From Spirochaeta cellobiosiphila DSM 17781 (GTDB taxonomy: Bacteria > Spirochaetota > Spirochaetia > DSM-17781), in NCBI RefSeq assembly GCF_000426705.1, contig NZ_KE384557.1:62001-126000 (forward strand): DNA of 64,000 nt. The letters run 5' to 3'. Positions 18,272-26,395 of the stretch are shown piece by piece. Position numbers and translations under genes: made by a program. Every line of letters begins with the position of its first letter. Position 1 is the first letter of the stretch. The notes beneath the pieces were generated by a model. It was not told the origin of the DNA. It did not search any database and saw only the letters and a program-made list of their open reading frames with translations.

Positions 18272-19348
18272 GAGTTGTATAAACTCTCCTTTTGTTCGGG
18301 GATCTTCTTCAAAAAGATAAAGGTGACTACTACAGTTACAGTCTGTGGAACCAAATGATTTTACTTCATCCTTGGATATTGCTTTAATATCCTGAGCTAG
18401 AGAACATTCCAGGTCTTTCCTGCTCTGTATCGGGAATGCCTGAACTTCTTCTGCCACTTGTCGCAAGTAATCGATATGCCAGTGTTTATTCTTTCTTTTT
18501 CTTTTATGTCTTTCAATACGTTGTTTCAGGTTGGCTTTTGCTGAACCACAGTAAATATAATAACCTTTTTTGAAGGAGATTTTTCCTAGACTTCCTATTG
18601 TTAGTTCACAGGGTTCTGTGAGCTTTAATAATATTAGGTAAACACCCTGATTATTAATATCCTTCCAATCTGACCATATAATAGGAATATCTTTCTTTAA
18701 TAAGATAACGAAACCTTGGGCAGATGTATCTATACTGGCTGCATGAAAAGTTATGTTTTTTCTTGTATTTTGCATCGCTTGAGCAAAAATAGGATCTGTA
18801 TGAATATTAGGGCGGAAACTTTCAGCGTCTCTATGACCTATGACAAATAGTACATGACACTCAAAGTCTTTTGATAAGTCTGATAATTCTGTTAGATGTT
18901 TAGTAGCTCTCAAGGAAGGAGCATCGGGAAACATTCCTACTTTGTATTCTACTAATGTACAAGCTTTTACTTCTAGAAGAATCTTTTTATTTTTAGTTTC
19001 AATGTAAAAATCGAAACGTGAATGACCATATGTATATTCTGATCTTACAAGTTCTGACTCAGGAAATAAGCGGGGTATGATTAACTCTCTGGCGATATGA
19101 TTTGCCTTCCCGGAGTATAAGGGAATTATCTTTTCATTATAATAGGCAGCTACCAGAGTATAGAGGGTTTTTCCTGTATTGTTATTCTTCTGTAAAATCA
19201 ACTTTCTGCCAGGAGTTAAGATCTCTATTAGTTTGCCAGGATTCGGGCAATGCGCTTTTATTAATCCTAAGGGCGTATTGACGCGTACCACAAAACGATT
19301 GGGACGATCAACAAACTCTCCCTCAATGTCATTTGAAAATATTTGCAT
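18236..19348 (-). CDS. sfsA: SfsA-like nuclease fused to a DUF123 (GIY-YIG-related) domain
   Basis: A 370-residue fusion. Residues about 1-225 are SfsA ('FVDRPNRFVVRV', 'HCPNPGKLIEIL', 'FDFYIE...LLEVKACTL' with PD-(D/E)xK-like residues, 'HVLFVIGHRDAE'). SfsA was named for sugar fermentation stimulation and is described as a DNA/RNA-binding nuclease-like protein. Residues about 240-370 are DUF123 ('GVYLILLKL', 'GYYIYCGSA', 'RIERHKRKRKNKHWHIDYL', 'CNCSSHLYLF'), related to GIY-YIG nucleases. No internal stop or frameshift separates the two parts. It follows the acyl-CoA ligase with a 3-base gap. Confidence 0.87.
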   Translation of the reverse strand: MQIFSNDIEGEFVDRPNRFVVRVNTPLGLIKAHCPNPGKLIEILTPGRKLILQKNNNTGKTLYTLVAAYYNEKIIPLYSGKANHIARELIIPRLFPESELVRSEYTYGHSRFDFYIETKNKKILLEVKACTLVEYKVGMFPDAPSLRATKHLTELSDLSKDFECHVLFVIGHRDAESFRPNIHTDPIFAQAMQNTRKNITFHAASIDTSAQGFVILLKKDIPIIWSDWKDINNQGVYLILLKLTEPCELTIGSLGKISFKKGYYIYCGSAKANLKQRIERHKRKRKNKHWHIDYLRQVAEEVQAFPIQSRKDLECSLAQDIKAISKDEVKSFGSTDCNCSSHLYLFEEDPRTKGEFIQLLFMYRHIRAFN

Positions 19349-19351
19349 CTT

Positions 19352-21262
19352 CTAGTGAAATAATTCCCTTATTTCTTTTTTGTATATTTTATCCACTTCA
19401 TGGCGACGTACTTTTAAGCTTGCAGTCATTTCTTTACCCACTTCAAATTCTCCAGGTAATAGTTTGAATCTAAAGATTCTTTCAAATGCTTTAAAACCAG
19501 CCTTAGGACCCACTAAACTTTGTATGATATCATGGTAGAATTCTTCTATTGCCGGTGTTGATACTAGTTCTTCCTTTTCTATAAAGGTAATATTTTTCTC
19601 AGTACCAATCTTTTCCAGGTTCTCAAAGTTGGGAACAATAAGGGCTCCTAGGAATTTTTGGTCCTGTCCTACGATTACTGCTGTATCAATATATTCTGAT
19701 TCGCACAACTTGTTCTCAATTGGTTCGGGTTCAATATTTTCACCACCCATGAGTACTATTGTATCTTTCTCTCTTCCTCTAATGGCTAACTCTCCGTCTA
19801 ATGTACAAATAGCCAAATCCCCCGTATTAAGCCATCCCTCTTTCAAAACAGCTTCTGTAGCTTCGGGTCTCTTATAGTATCCCCTCATGACTTGAGGACT
19901 TTTTACGTGTAAGACCCCTTTCTTTCCAGGGGGTAAGGGGGTGCCTTCTTTATCCAAAATTCTAAATTCTACATCAGGTAATATAGGTCCAATAGTATGG
20001 GGGACAGGCATTTTTTGCTTACGAACAGATAAAACAGGGCCTGTTTCTGTTAAACCATAACCTTCGAGAACGGGTATTCCCACAGATCTAAAAAAGTTAT
20101 CCACATGAGGAGGTAATGCCCCACCCCCAGAGATACCTGCTTTAAAGCTTTTCCCTAATAAACGTTTTAAATTTCCAAAAACTAATAAGTCACCTAGTAA
20201 TTTTAGAGGAGTGAAAAATACCATAGGTAAGAAAGCAATGATAGAATCATAGATACGGAATTTCTTATGAAATTGTGGTGTCCACCCTCTAAACTGGGTG
20301 TAGTAGTGGTTATGTAATCCACCAATGGTAACAAAAAAAACAAATAGTCCCCTCTTTATAGGACTAGAGTTTTTAACTTTACGATAAGCAGATGATCTTA
20401 TCGATTCCCAAATACGGGGAACAGAGGGGAACCACATGGGGTTAGTTTTTTTCATATCTGCTAATAATATTTTACCAATAGGTTTTGAGTAGGCAATTGA
20501 TCCCCCATTCAAGGTAATGATGTATTCAACCGCTCTTTCAAAACAATGCCATATGGGCAGAACGGATAACATTACGTCTCCCAGTTCCACATCTAAATAG
20601 TTCCCCTGTATCCTATCCACCTGAAAGATAAAGCTGTTATGATGAAGCATTACCCCTTTAGGTTCTCCTGTAGTCCCTGATGTATAAATAATGGTTGCAA
20701 GATCTTCACCTGATCCCTTTTCAACTTCTGATTCCCAAACTTTAGGATTCTTTTCTAGTATTTCCTTTCCTCTGTTTAATAACTCTTCATAGGATACTAA
20801 ATAAATATTATCTGGACAGCTGTCTTTGGGAAAGGTTGATTCAAATACAATTATTGTCTTCAACAAGGGCAGGTCAGTGATGGAGGTCAGTATCTTTTGT
20901 AACTGTGTTTTATTTTCTACAAAACAGACAGAACAATCAGCGTGTTTTAGAATAAAGGACATCTCTGTTGCAGTGGAATCACTACCACGTGGGACATTAG
21001 ACGCCCCCAGACCTAATACAGCCATATCTGCTATATACCATTCTGCCCTATTATCACTCATCACTCCAATATTCTCACCTCTATTGACACCTAAGTCTAA
21101 TAAAGCAGCTCCCAGTGCGGAAGCTTTATCCCAAACCTGGCTAACTGTCTCTGTTTGGAATTCGCTGGTACTGTCTTTCGTCAGTAAAAGGGGATTTTCG
21201 GGAGTACTATCCAATATTGTTTTTAAACGTTTAACTACGGTATCTGTTCCATTAATGCTCAT
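19352..21262 (-). CDS. Long-chain acyl-CoA synthetase (AMP-binding)
   Basis: Activates fatty acids to acyl-CoA through an acyl-adenylate. The 636-residue protein has the P-loop 'YTSGTTGEPKGVMLHH', 'GYGLTETGPV' and 'GWLNTGDLA...IRGREKDTIVLMGGENIEPEPIE', all in the family order. Length and the 'LPIWHCFERAVEY' motif place it with long-chain (FadD/LC-FACS) enzymes. It probably works at the inner membrane face in lipid recycling. It is followed almost immediately by the sfsA fusion. A hairpin 60-80 bases upstream may end transcription from the fec operon before it. Confidence 0.92.
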   Translation of the reverse strand: MSINGTDTVVKRLKTILDSTPENPLLLTKDSTSEFQTETVSQVWDKASALGAALLDLGVNRGENIGVMSDNRAEWYIADMAVLGLGASNVPRGSDSTATEMSFILKHADCSVCFVENKTQLQKILTSITDLPLLKTIIVFESTFPKDSCPDNIYLVSYEELLNRGKEILEKNPKVWESEVEKGSGEDLATIIYTSGTTGEPKGVMLHHNSFIFQVDRIQGNYLDVELGDVMLSVLPIWHCFERAVEYIITLNGGSIAYSKPIGKILLADMKKTNPMWFPSVPRIWESIRSSAYRKVKNSSPIKRGLFVFFVTIGGLHNHYYTQFRGWTPQFHKKFRIYDSIIAFLPMVFFTPLKLLGDLLVFGNLKRLLGKSFKAGISGGGALPPHVDNFFRSVGIPVLEGYGLTETGPVLSVRKQKMPVPHTIGPILPDVEFRILDKEGTPLPPGKKGVLHVKSPQVMRGYYKRPEATEAVLKEGWLNTGDLAICTLDGELAIRGREKDTIVLMGGENIEPEPIENKLCESEYIDTAVIVGQDQKFLGALIVPNFENLEKIGTEKNITFIEKEELVSTPAIEEFYHDIIQSLVGPKAGFKAFERIFRFKLLPGEFEVGKEMTASLKVRRHEVDKIYKKEIRELFH

Positions 21263-21324
21263 TAAATCTATCCTAGTCGTTATTTTAACCTATGTTTCAC
21301 AAGTATAGGGGGATTTTCTAACAA

Positions 21325-21345
21325 AGAAAAGGAATCTCCTTTTCT
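21325..21345 (-). terminator. Candidate terminator after the fec operon
   Basis: A perfect 9-bp stem (AGAAAAGGA / TCCTTTTCT) with a 3-base loop, 43 bases after the fecE-like stop on the minus strand. It is followed on that strand by TTGTTAG, a weak T tract. It lies before the acyl-CoA ligase gene, so it may separate the two units. Confidence 0.5.
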
Positions 21346-21387
21346 GAGGTGTAATTATTAATACGTTTAGAGTATAATGTAAAGATT

Positions 21388-22200
21388 TTACCTATAAGAT
21401 ATTAGTTTCTCATTACCCGACTTTACACGGTAATAGGATAGGACTACCGGTTTGTTACTTTGTGGATCTTCAATGATTTGGGCTTCAACCTGGAAAATCT
21501 TTCTAAGATAATCAGTGGTAACAACCTGATGGGGTGTTCCTTGGCATAAGATTTGTCCTGATTTCATTCCTATAAGATAATCTGAGAAACGGGCTGCCAA
21601 ATTTAGATCATGTAATACCATGACGATTGTTGTTTTTTCTGTTTCATTTAATATTTGAAGCAATTCAAGTATTTCTAATTGATAAGACATATCCAGATAA
21701 GTTGTTGGTTCATCCAGTAAAATAATAGAACTCTGTTGGGCTAATGCCATACCTATCCAAGCTCTTTGTCTTTGACCTCCAGATAGATTGTCTACTTCCT
21801 TATGTCTTATATCTTCCAGTTCTGTTGCCTTTAGTGCCCAATCGATCTGCCTGTAATCCTCATGCTTTAACTTTCCCCAAGCTTTTTGATGGGGAAAGCG
21901 TCCATAGCTTACGAGCTCTTCAACTGTAATTCCCTCAGGGGTTGAAGGGGATTGAGGCAGAATGGCCATTTGTTGTGCCAGTATATTTGTTGGCATATCA
22001 TGAATGTTTTGTCCATCAAGGAAAATCATCCCTTTTTGGATAGAAAGAATTCGCCCTATACTTTTAAGTAAAGTTGATTTACCACACCCATTTGGTCCTA
22101 CAATGGTAGTTATTTTTTTTTCAGGTATAAAAATAGATAAATCCTCCAATATAGGCGTTTTGCCATAACTGGCTGTTATTTGCTCAACTTTAATATTCAT
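21388..22200 (-). CDS. Iron-siderophore/cobalamin-type ABC transporter ATPase (FecE-like)
   Basis: A 270-residue ABC ATPase. Walker A is 'GPNGCGKST', the Q-loop is near 'ILPQSPSTPEG', the signature is 'LSGGQRQRAW' and Walker B is 'IILLDEPTTYLD', with the switch His in 'VLHDLN'. The sequence is of the FecE/FhuC/BtuD class, which energises import of iron-siderophore, haem or cobalamin. It overlaps the upstream permease gene by 4 bases (ATGA). It is the last gene of the araC-fec cluster. Confidence 0.92.
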   Translation of the reverse strand: MNIKVEQITASYGKTPILEDLSIFIPEKKITTIVGPNGCGKSTLLKSIGRILSIQKGMIFLDGQNIHDMPTNILAQQMAILPQSPSTPEGITVEELVSYGRFPHQKAWGKLKHEDYRQIDWALKATELEDIRHKEVDNLSGGQRQRAWIGMALAQQSSIILLDEPTTYLDMSYQLEILELLQILNETEKTTIVMVLHDLNLAARFSDYLIGMKSGQILCQGTPHQVVTTDYLRKIFQVEAQIIEDPQSNKPVVLSYYRVKSGNEKLISYR

Positions 22201-23213
22201 AGATTTTTTTTCCTTCCCTTTAGCATTAATAGAATGAAGTAGGGGGCTCCAATTATGGAAACCATAATCCCTGCTGGAATTTCACTGGGAGATATAATGG
22301 TTCGACCTATCGTATCAGCGATAAGGACAAAGAGAGCTCCTAATAAGGCACTTGATGGAATAAGAATAGCATGACGGGTCCCAAATAAACGACGTGCCAT
22401 ATGAGGACCCATTAATCCTATAAAACTAATACTACCAGTGAAGGCCACAGACACAGCTGCCAAAGCAATACTGAGAAATAGTAGGATTGCCTTTTCTTTT
22501 TTTAGGGCTAAGCCCAAACCTAAGGCTGTATCATCGCCAGTAGCCAATATATCAAGATGTTTTCTTTTAAAAAAAAGAGTCACCACACAGACAGCTATCC
22601 AGGGAAGCATAGCTTTCACATAATTCCAATTAGAAGACCAAATACTGCCTGCTTGCCAGCGAGCGAGAAATTCATGTTGGGAATCATCGAATCCTATAAC
22701 AATGAGTGACATGAGAGCAAAGATTCCCGCTTGAATAGCCACTCCATTTAAAATTAACCTAATCGGGTGAAGACCCCTATCGCCATTCTTTGATAGGAGA
22801 TAGATAGCGAAGCCAGATAAGGCCCCTCCAAATAAAGCAAAGAAAGGAAGGGCATATATTGAGGTTACATTCATAGTTCCTCCTAACGCAATGGAAAGGA
22901 CAACTATCAACCCTGCACCAGCATTTATTCCCAACAGTCCAGGGCCAGACAGAGGATTCTGAGTGATACCTTGTAAAATGAGACCTGATAAAGCCAATCC
23001 CATTCCTGTCATTAAGGCAATAACAATTCTAGGTAGTCTGAAATCCAGTAGAATTAAGTTATATTTAGGTTCTCCCTGAAACAAGAATACTTTTATGATT
23101 TCCAGAATGGGAATGGGGGTAAAACCAGTGTTGATACTAATGCCTGTTGTGAGCGCTAGTATCATGAATATTAAGGGTATACCTAAGCAAGTTTTTCTCT
23201 TTATATGATTCAT
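22197..23213 (-). CDS. FecCD-family ABC permease
   Basis: A 338-residue membrane protein with about ten hydrophobic segments. Family motifs include 'LDFRLPRIVIALMTGMGLALSGLILQGITQNPLSGPGLLGINAGAG' in pieces and the cytoplasmic 'GLMGPHMARRLFG' coupling loop that contacts the ATPase. It is a paralogue of the next permease upstream; the two would form the heterodimeric channel. It starts at an ATGA overlap with that gene. Confidence 0.93.
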   Translation of the reverse strand: MNHIKRKTCLGIPLIFMILALTTGISINTGFTPIPILEIIKVFLFQGEPKYNLILLDFRLPRIVIALMTGMGLALSGLILQGITQNPLSGPGLLGINAGAGLIVVLSIALGGTMNVTSIYALPFFALFGGALSGFAIYLLSKNGDRGLHPIRLILNGVAIQAGIFALMSLIVIGFDDSQHEFLARWQAGSIWSSNWNYVKAMLPWIAVCVVTLFFKRKHLDILATGDDTALGLGLALKKEKAILLFLSIALAAVSVAFTGSISFIGLMGPHMARRLFGTRHAILIPSSALLGALFVLIADTIGRTIISPSEIPAGIMVSIIGAPYFILLMLKGRKKNL

Positions 23214-24214
23214 CTTCTGCGTTCTCTTCTGGCAAAATATAAGAAGGCAGGGACTCCAATAAGAGATATTAATGTTCCTATGGGGATATCAGATTGAGAA
23301 AAGAAAAAACGTGCTGCTAAGTCAGCACTTACCAGTAGAATAGCGCCAAATAATCCTGTAAGTGGTAGTAATTGCCTAAAGTCAGACCCTACTATTTTTC
23401 TGGCAATATGTGGTACTATTATTCCAACGAAGGATACGACACCTGCTAAGGCAGTTGATATTCCTGATAGAATAACCACAATAAGAATACTTATAAAACG
23501 TAGTCTACTTGTATGTATACCAAGACTTTTTGCTGTCTCTTCTCCTAATGCCAATAAGGTTAAATGTTTGGTGAGAGCTAAGCTAAGGAGCGCTGCACCT
23601 AATAAAAAAGGCGCTCCTAATTGTAATTGTCTTCCCTTTGTTGAACTAACTGATCCCATGGTCCAGAAAGAAAGGTTTTGACTTACTTCACCATAGAGAG
23701 CGATTCCTTGACTTAAAGCAGTTAACAGAGTTGTAATCGCAGCTCCTGCTAATATAAGTTTTAAGGGGCTCTTTCCTCCTGGAATGGCGTAGCTTATTCC
23801 AAATACTATTAAAGCGGCCCCTGCAGAGCCCACAAAAGAGAATAGCAATCGTGCTCCATAGCTTAGCTGAGGAAGAAAAACCATACTTACTGCTACCGCA
23901 AACCCTCCACCAGCACTCAATCCCATTAACCCAGAATCTGCTAAGGGATTACCGGTCACTCCCTGCATAATAGCACCCGCCATGGCAAGGGACATCCCTA
24001 TTAGAGCTGCCGTTAACGTTCTGGCCAGGCGTAATTCTCTAACCATGAGATGATCCATATTATCAGGTTCAAATTGCCAGAAGGCAGAATATATTTGATG
24101 GAGACTTATAGGGGCTGCCCCCTGTGTTAGAGACAAAAACATAATGAATATGAGAAGAGGCAGTCCAAGACACAGTAATGTTCTGGTAACTGCCTTTGCA
24201 TTATTTAGAGACAT
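23210..24214 (-). CDS. FecCD-family ABC permease (second subunit)
   Basis: A 334-residue membrane protein, about ten segments, with 'LRLARTLTAALIGMSLAMAG', 'GNPLADSGLMGLSAGGG' and the coupling loop 'GIIVPHIARKIVG'. It pairs with the downstream paralogue. The gene follows the binding-protein gene by 12 bases and is part of the same minus-strand operon. Confidence 0.93.
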   Translation of the reverse strand: MSLNNAKAVTRTLLCLGLPLLIFIMFLSLTQGAAPISLHQIYSAFWQFEPDNMDHLMVRELRLARTLTAALIGMSLAMAGAIMQGVTGNPLADSGLMGLSAGGGFAVAVSMVFLPQLSYGARLLFSFVGSAGAALIVFGISYAIPGGKSPLKLILAGAAITTLLTALSQGIALYGEVSQNLSFWTMGSVSSTKGRQLQLGAPFLLGAALLSLALTKHLTLLALGEETAKSLGIHTSRLRFISILIVVILSGISTALAGVVSFVGIIVPHIARKIVGSDFRQLLPLTGLFGAILLVSADLAARFFFSQSDIPIGTLISLIGVPAFLYFARRERRR

Positions 24215-24226
24215 CTTTTGTGTGCT

Positions 24227-25153
24227 TTACTGAAGCTTATCAATTATAAAATTAACAGTATATTCAGTGGATAAGGGACTAATCGAATGGCCAGGTCCTT
24301 TAATGACAAATACATGATTTTCTTTAGCTGCTGTTAAGTTTTGCCATACGGGATTGGAACGTAATTCTTCAAACACAGATTCATTTCCAGCAAATACATT
24401 AACGAATAAGAAGTCAGGGTTCATCTGTGCCAGTTTTTCCAAAGGAAGACTCTCATAGTCTTTGCTTATAGTGAAACCTTCTGGTGTTAGTAATCCTAAT
24501 CCTGTCGTCTCATCATAAATATCTGATCTGTATGTGTAGAACAATCTATCTAAGCCCATCATTGATATCAACATGACTGTTTTATCTTCGTATTTGTTTA
24601 TAAAACTACTTCTTGCTTCTGACAGTGTGCTATCCACTACAGCTATGGCTTCTTCCGCTTTCTCTGGTTCTCCTATGGCCTGAGCTACTTCTCTCAAGCT
24701 TAATCTCCAATCAAATCTGGTTTCTGGACCAAAGACGACAACAGGGGCTATTTTGCTTAGATTCGTTACATCTACATCACTAATATCATAAACTTGGTCC
24801 ATTATCAGATCAGGCCTAAGTTCTACAACAGACTCAAGATTGACTTCCCTATCTCCAACGTCTACTATTCCTTCCATATCATGTGTTTTAAAGGGGGGCC
24901 ATGTTTCGATATACCAATTCGCATTACTGGCTCCAACAGGTTTCACCTCTAGCATTGTAAGTGCTTCCCAAAGTGGGAGGTAGGTTACTACAATATCAGT
25001 GGGCTTATTGTTTAGTTCTACTTCTCTTCCTACTGCATCAACATAGTGATAGCTGTTTGAGGAAGGTGATTTATCTTTTTGTCCTCCAGCGAAGACATAA
25101 CTGCTTCCCATACATAATAGGATAGTTGAAAAAGTTATCAAATTCTTAATCAT
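24227..25153 (-). CDS. Iron-siderophore/metal ABC transporter substrate-binding protein
   Basis: A periplasmic binding protein of the class III (FecB/FhuD/BtuF) type: 'DAVGREVELNNKPTDIVVTYLPLWEALTML' at the start of the mature protein, 'RPDLIMDQVYDI', and 'MNPDFLFVNVFAGN'. I start it at the ATG at 25153 (308 residues) because GGAGG lies 6 bases before it and a Sec signal peptide follows directly ('NLITFSTILLCMGSSYVFA'). The sequence after it, 'GGQKDKS', is typical of spirochaete exported binding proteins. There is no clear lipobox, so cleavage by signal peptidase I is more likely. The ligand is unknown; ferric siderophore is the default guess. Confidence 0.88.
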   Translation of the reverse strand: MIKNLITFSTILLCMGSSYVFAGGQKDKSPSSNSYHYVDAVGREVELNNKPTDIVVTYLPLWEALTMLEVKPVGASNANWYIETWPPFKTHDMEGIVDVGDREVNLESVVELRPDLIMDQVYDISDVDVTNLSKIAPVVVFGPETRFDWRLSLREVAQAIGEPEKAEEAIAVVDSTLSEARSSFINKYEDKTVMLISMMGLDRLFYTYRSDIYDETTGLGLLTPEGFTISKDYESLPLEKLAQMNPDFLFVNVFAGNESVFEELRSNPVWQNLTAAKENHVFVIKGPGHSISPLSTEYTVNFIIDKLQ

Positions 25154-25229
25154 TATTTCCTCCATGTTCATTGTGCTTAACAGCTGCACAATATGGTATT
25201 AACAAATAGTAATTTATATGGATTTTTTA

Positions 25230-26033
25230 CTAAGAAGCGGCGTACTGTTTGGGGGACTGTCCTACATACTTTTTAAAGGCCCGACTAAAGTACAGGGCAT
25301 CATCGTAGCCCACTTTGTTTGATACCTCATTTATTCGGTATCCACCTCTACGAATGAGTTGTTTGGCTAGATTAAGACGGGATTCCATAATGTATTGCTT
25401 TGGACTCATCCCTACTTCTTTTTTGAATTGGTAGCTGAAAGATTTTGAACTCATATGGAACTTATCAGCAAGTGACTCAATAGTTAGTTTCTTGTGAAAG
25501 TTCTTATCAATATAATTTTTAATAGTGCACACTGATTCATCTGCATCTGAATAGAGGAAAATGGTTTCAATGAGCTGAAAGAACAAAGACTTCATACCCA
25601 AGGTAAGGAACTGATCATTTTTTCTGCTTAATGACCACATATCAATGGCTATATTCGATATGAGATCATGTTGGGTGGGAGTAATAGCCACAGAATAGTG
25701 TTTTCGTATCAGTGAATCTCTTAGTCTGCATTTTTCATTTCCACATTCATAATGAAGAAGTATATATTCCCATTTACTATTACCCAGTACTTCTTTACTA
25801 AGGGACATAGAGCCTCCGGCATGGAGTACCATATTAGGATTGAGTATATACTCTGAATCATCAATTTTGTAGCGGGCCTGCCCCGATAAAGGAATAACAA
25901 AACCGCAAAGGCCTGATACAGTCTTAACTCCTTCACTTTTTCTACCTGATTCTATGGAATAGCGACTAATGTCCTTTATCGATATATTAGCAGAACCATA
26001 TTGGTTAATAATTGTATGATAGTTATATTTCAT
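25230..26033 (-). CDS. AraC-family transcriptional regulator
   Basis: A 267-residue regulator with an N-terminal cupin-like sensor half ('GFVIPLSGQARYKIDDSEYIL') and two C-terminal helix-turn-helix motifs ('LTIESLADKFHMSSKSFSYQFKKEVGMSPKQYIMESRLNLAK' in pieces, then 'INEVSNKVGYDDALYFSRAFKKYVGQSPKQY'). It is followed 76 bases later by the binding-protein gene on the same strand, which suggests that it controls the fec-type operon and perhaps itself. The inducer is unknown. Confidence 0.9.
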   Translation of the reverse strand: MKYNYHTIINQYGSANISIKDISRYSIESGRKSEGVKTVSGLCGFVIPLSGQARYKIDDSEYILNPNMVLHAGGSMSLSKEVLGNSKWEYILLHYECGNEKCRLRDSLIRKHYSVAITPTQHDLISNIAIDMWSLSRKNDQFLTLGMKSLFFQLIETIFLYSDADESVCTIKNYIDKNFHKKLTIESLADKFHMSSKSFSYQFKKEVGMSPKQYIMESRLNLAKQLIRRGGYRINEVSNKVGYDDALYFSRAFKKYVGQSPKQYAAS

Positions 26034-26395
26034 ATCATTTACAATTTTAGTCAGGTTTATTGCATTTTAGCAATATGTTAATGGGAGTTAAGAGATGGGA
26101 TTTCTAACAAAACATAATCTTCCTTAGAGATCTATAACTTTGTATAAAAACAGATACACAAGAGGATATATCAGATTGATGTTTGTTCACAGGGAAGGGG
26201 ATCAATCCTTAAGAGCAGTAATAACTTTTGTCAAGAATTTACCTTTAACAGTGTTCAAGACCTTTTTTTCTTAATATTTCCAAAGGGAATCGTTCTTTAT
26301 CCTATAAGATTAAGAACTCTGCTTCACCAATATAAACTTTTTCGTTTATACTGATGGCCAATTTATCAACATACAATTATGAGGAGAATAGACTA
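26034..26395. other. Intergenic region between divergent araC and proS
   Basis: 362 bases without a convincing gene. The left part holds the candidate araC promoter. I looked for a T-box leader before proS (AGGGTGGNACCGCG antiterminator) and did not find one. The ATG at 26354 is in frame with proS but has no ribosome-binding site. No clear proS promoter could be chosen. Confidence 0.5.
26064..26091 (-). promoter_or_regulatory. Candidate araC-fec promoter with inverted repeat over the -10
   Basis: On the minus strand TTAACT (complement of 26086-26091) and TAAAAT (26064-26069) are 16 bases apart, 30-60 bases before the araC start. The inverted repeat TATTGC-N6-GCAATA at 26058-26075 covers the -10, so a repressor could bind there. 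Which protein binds is unknown. Confidence 0.4.

Noticed and set aside
26058-26075. Fur box before the iron transport operon
   Set aside because: The inverted repeat there does not match the Fur consensus; kept only as an unassigned operator candidate.
26034-26395. Possible T-box riboswitch before proS
   Set aside because: The conserved antiterminator sequence was not found and no specifier stem could be drawn.
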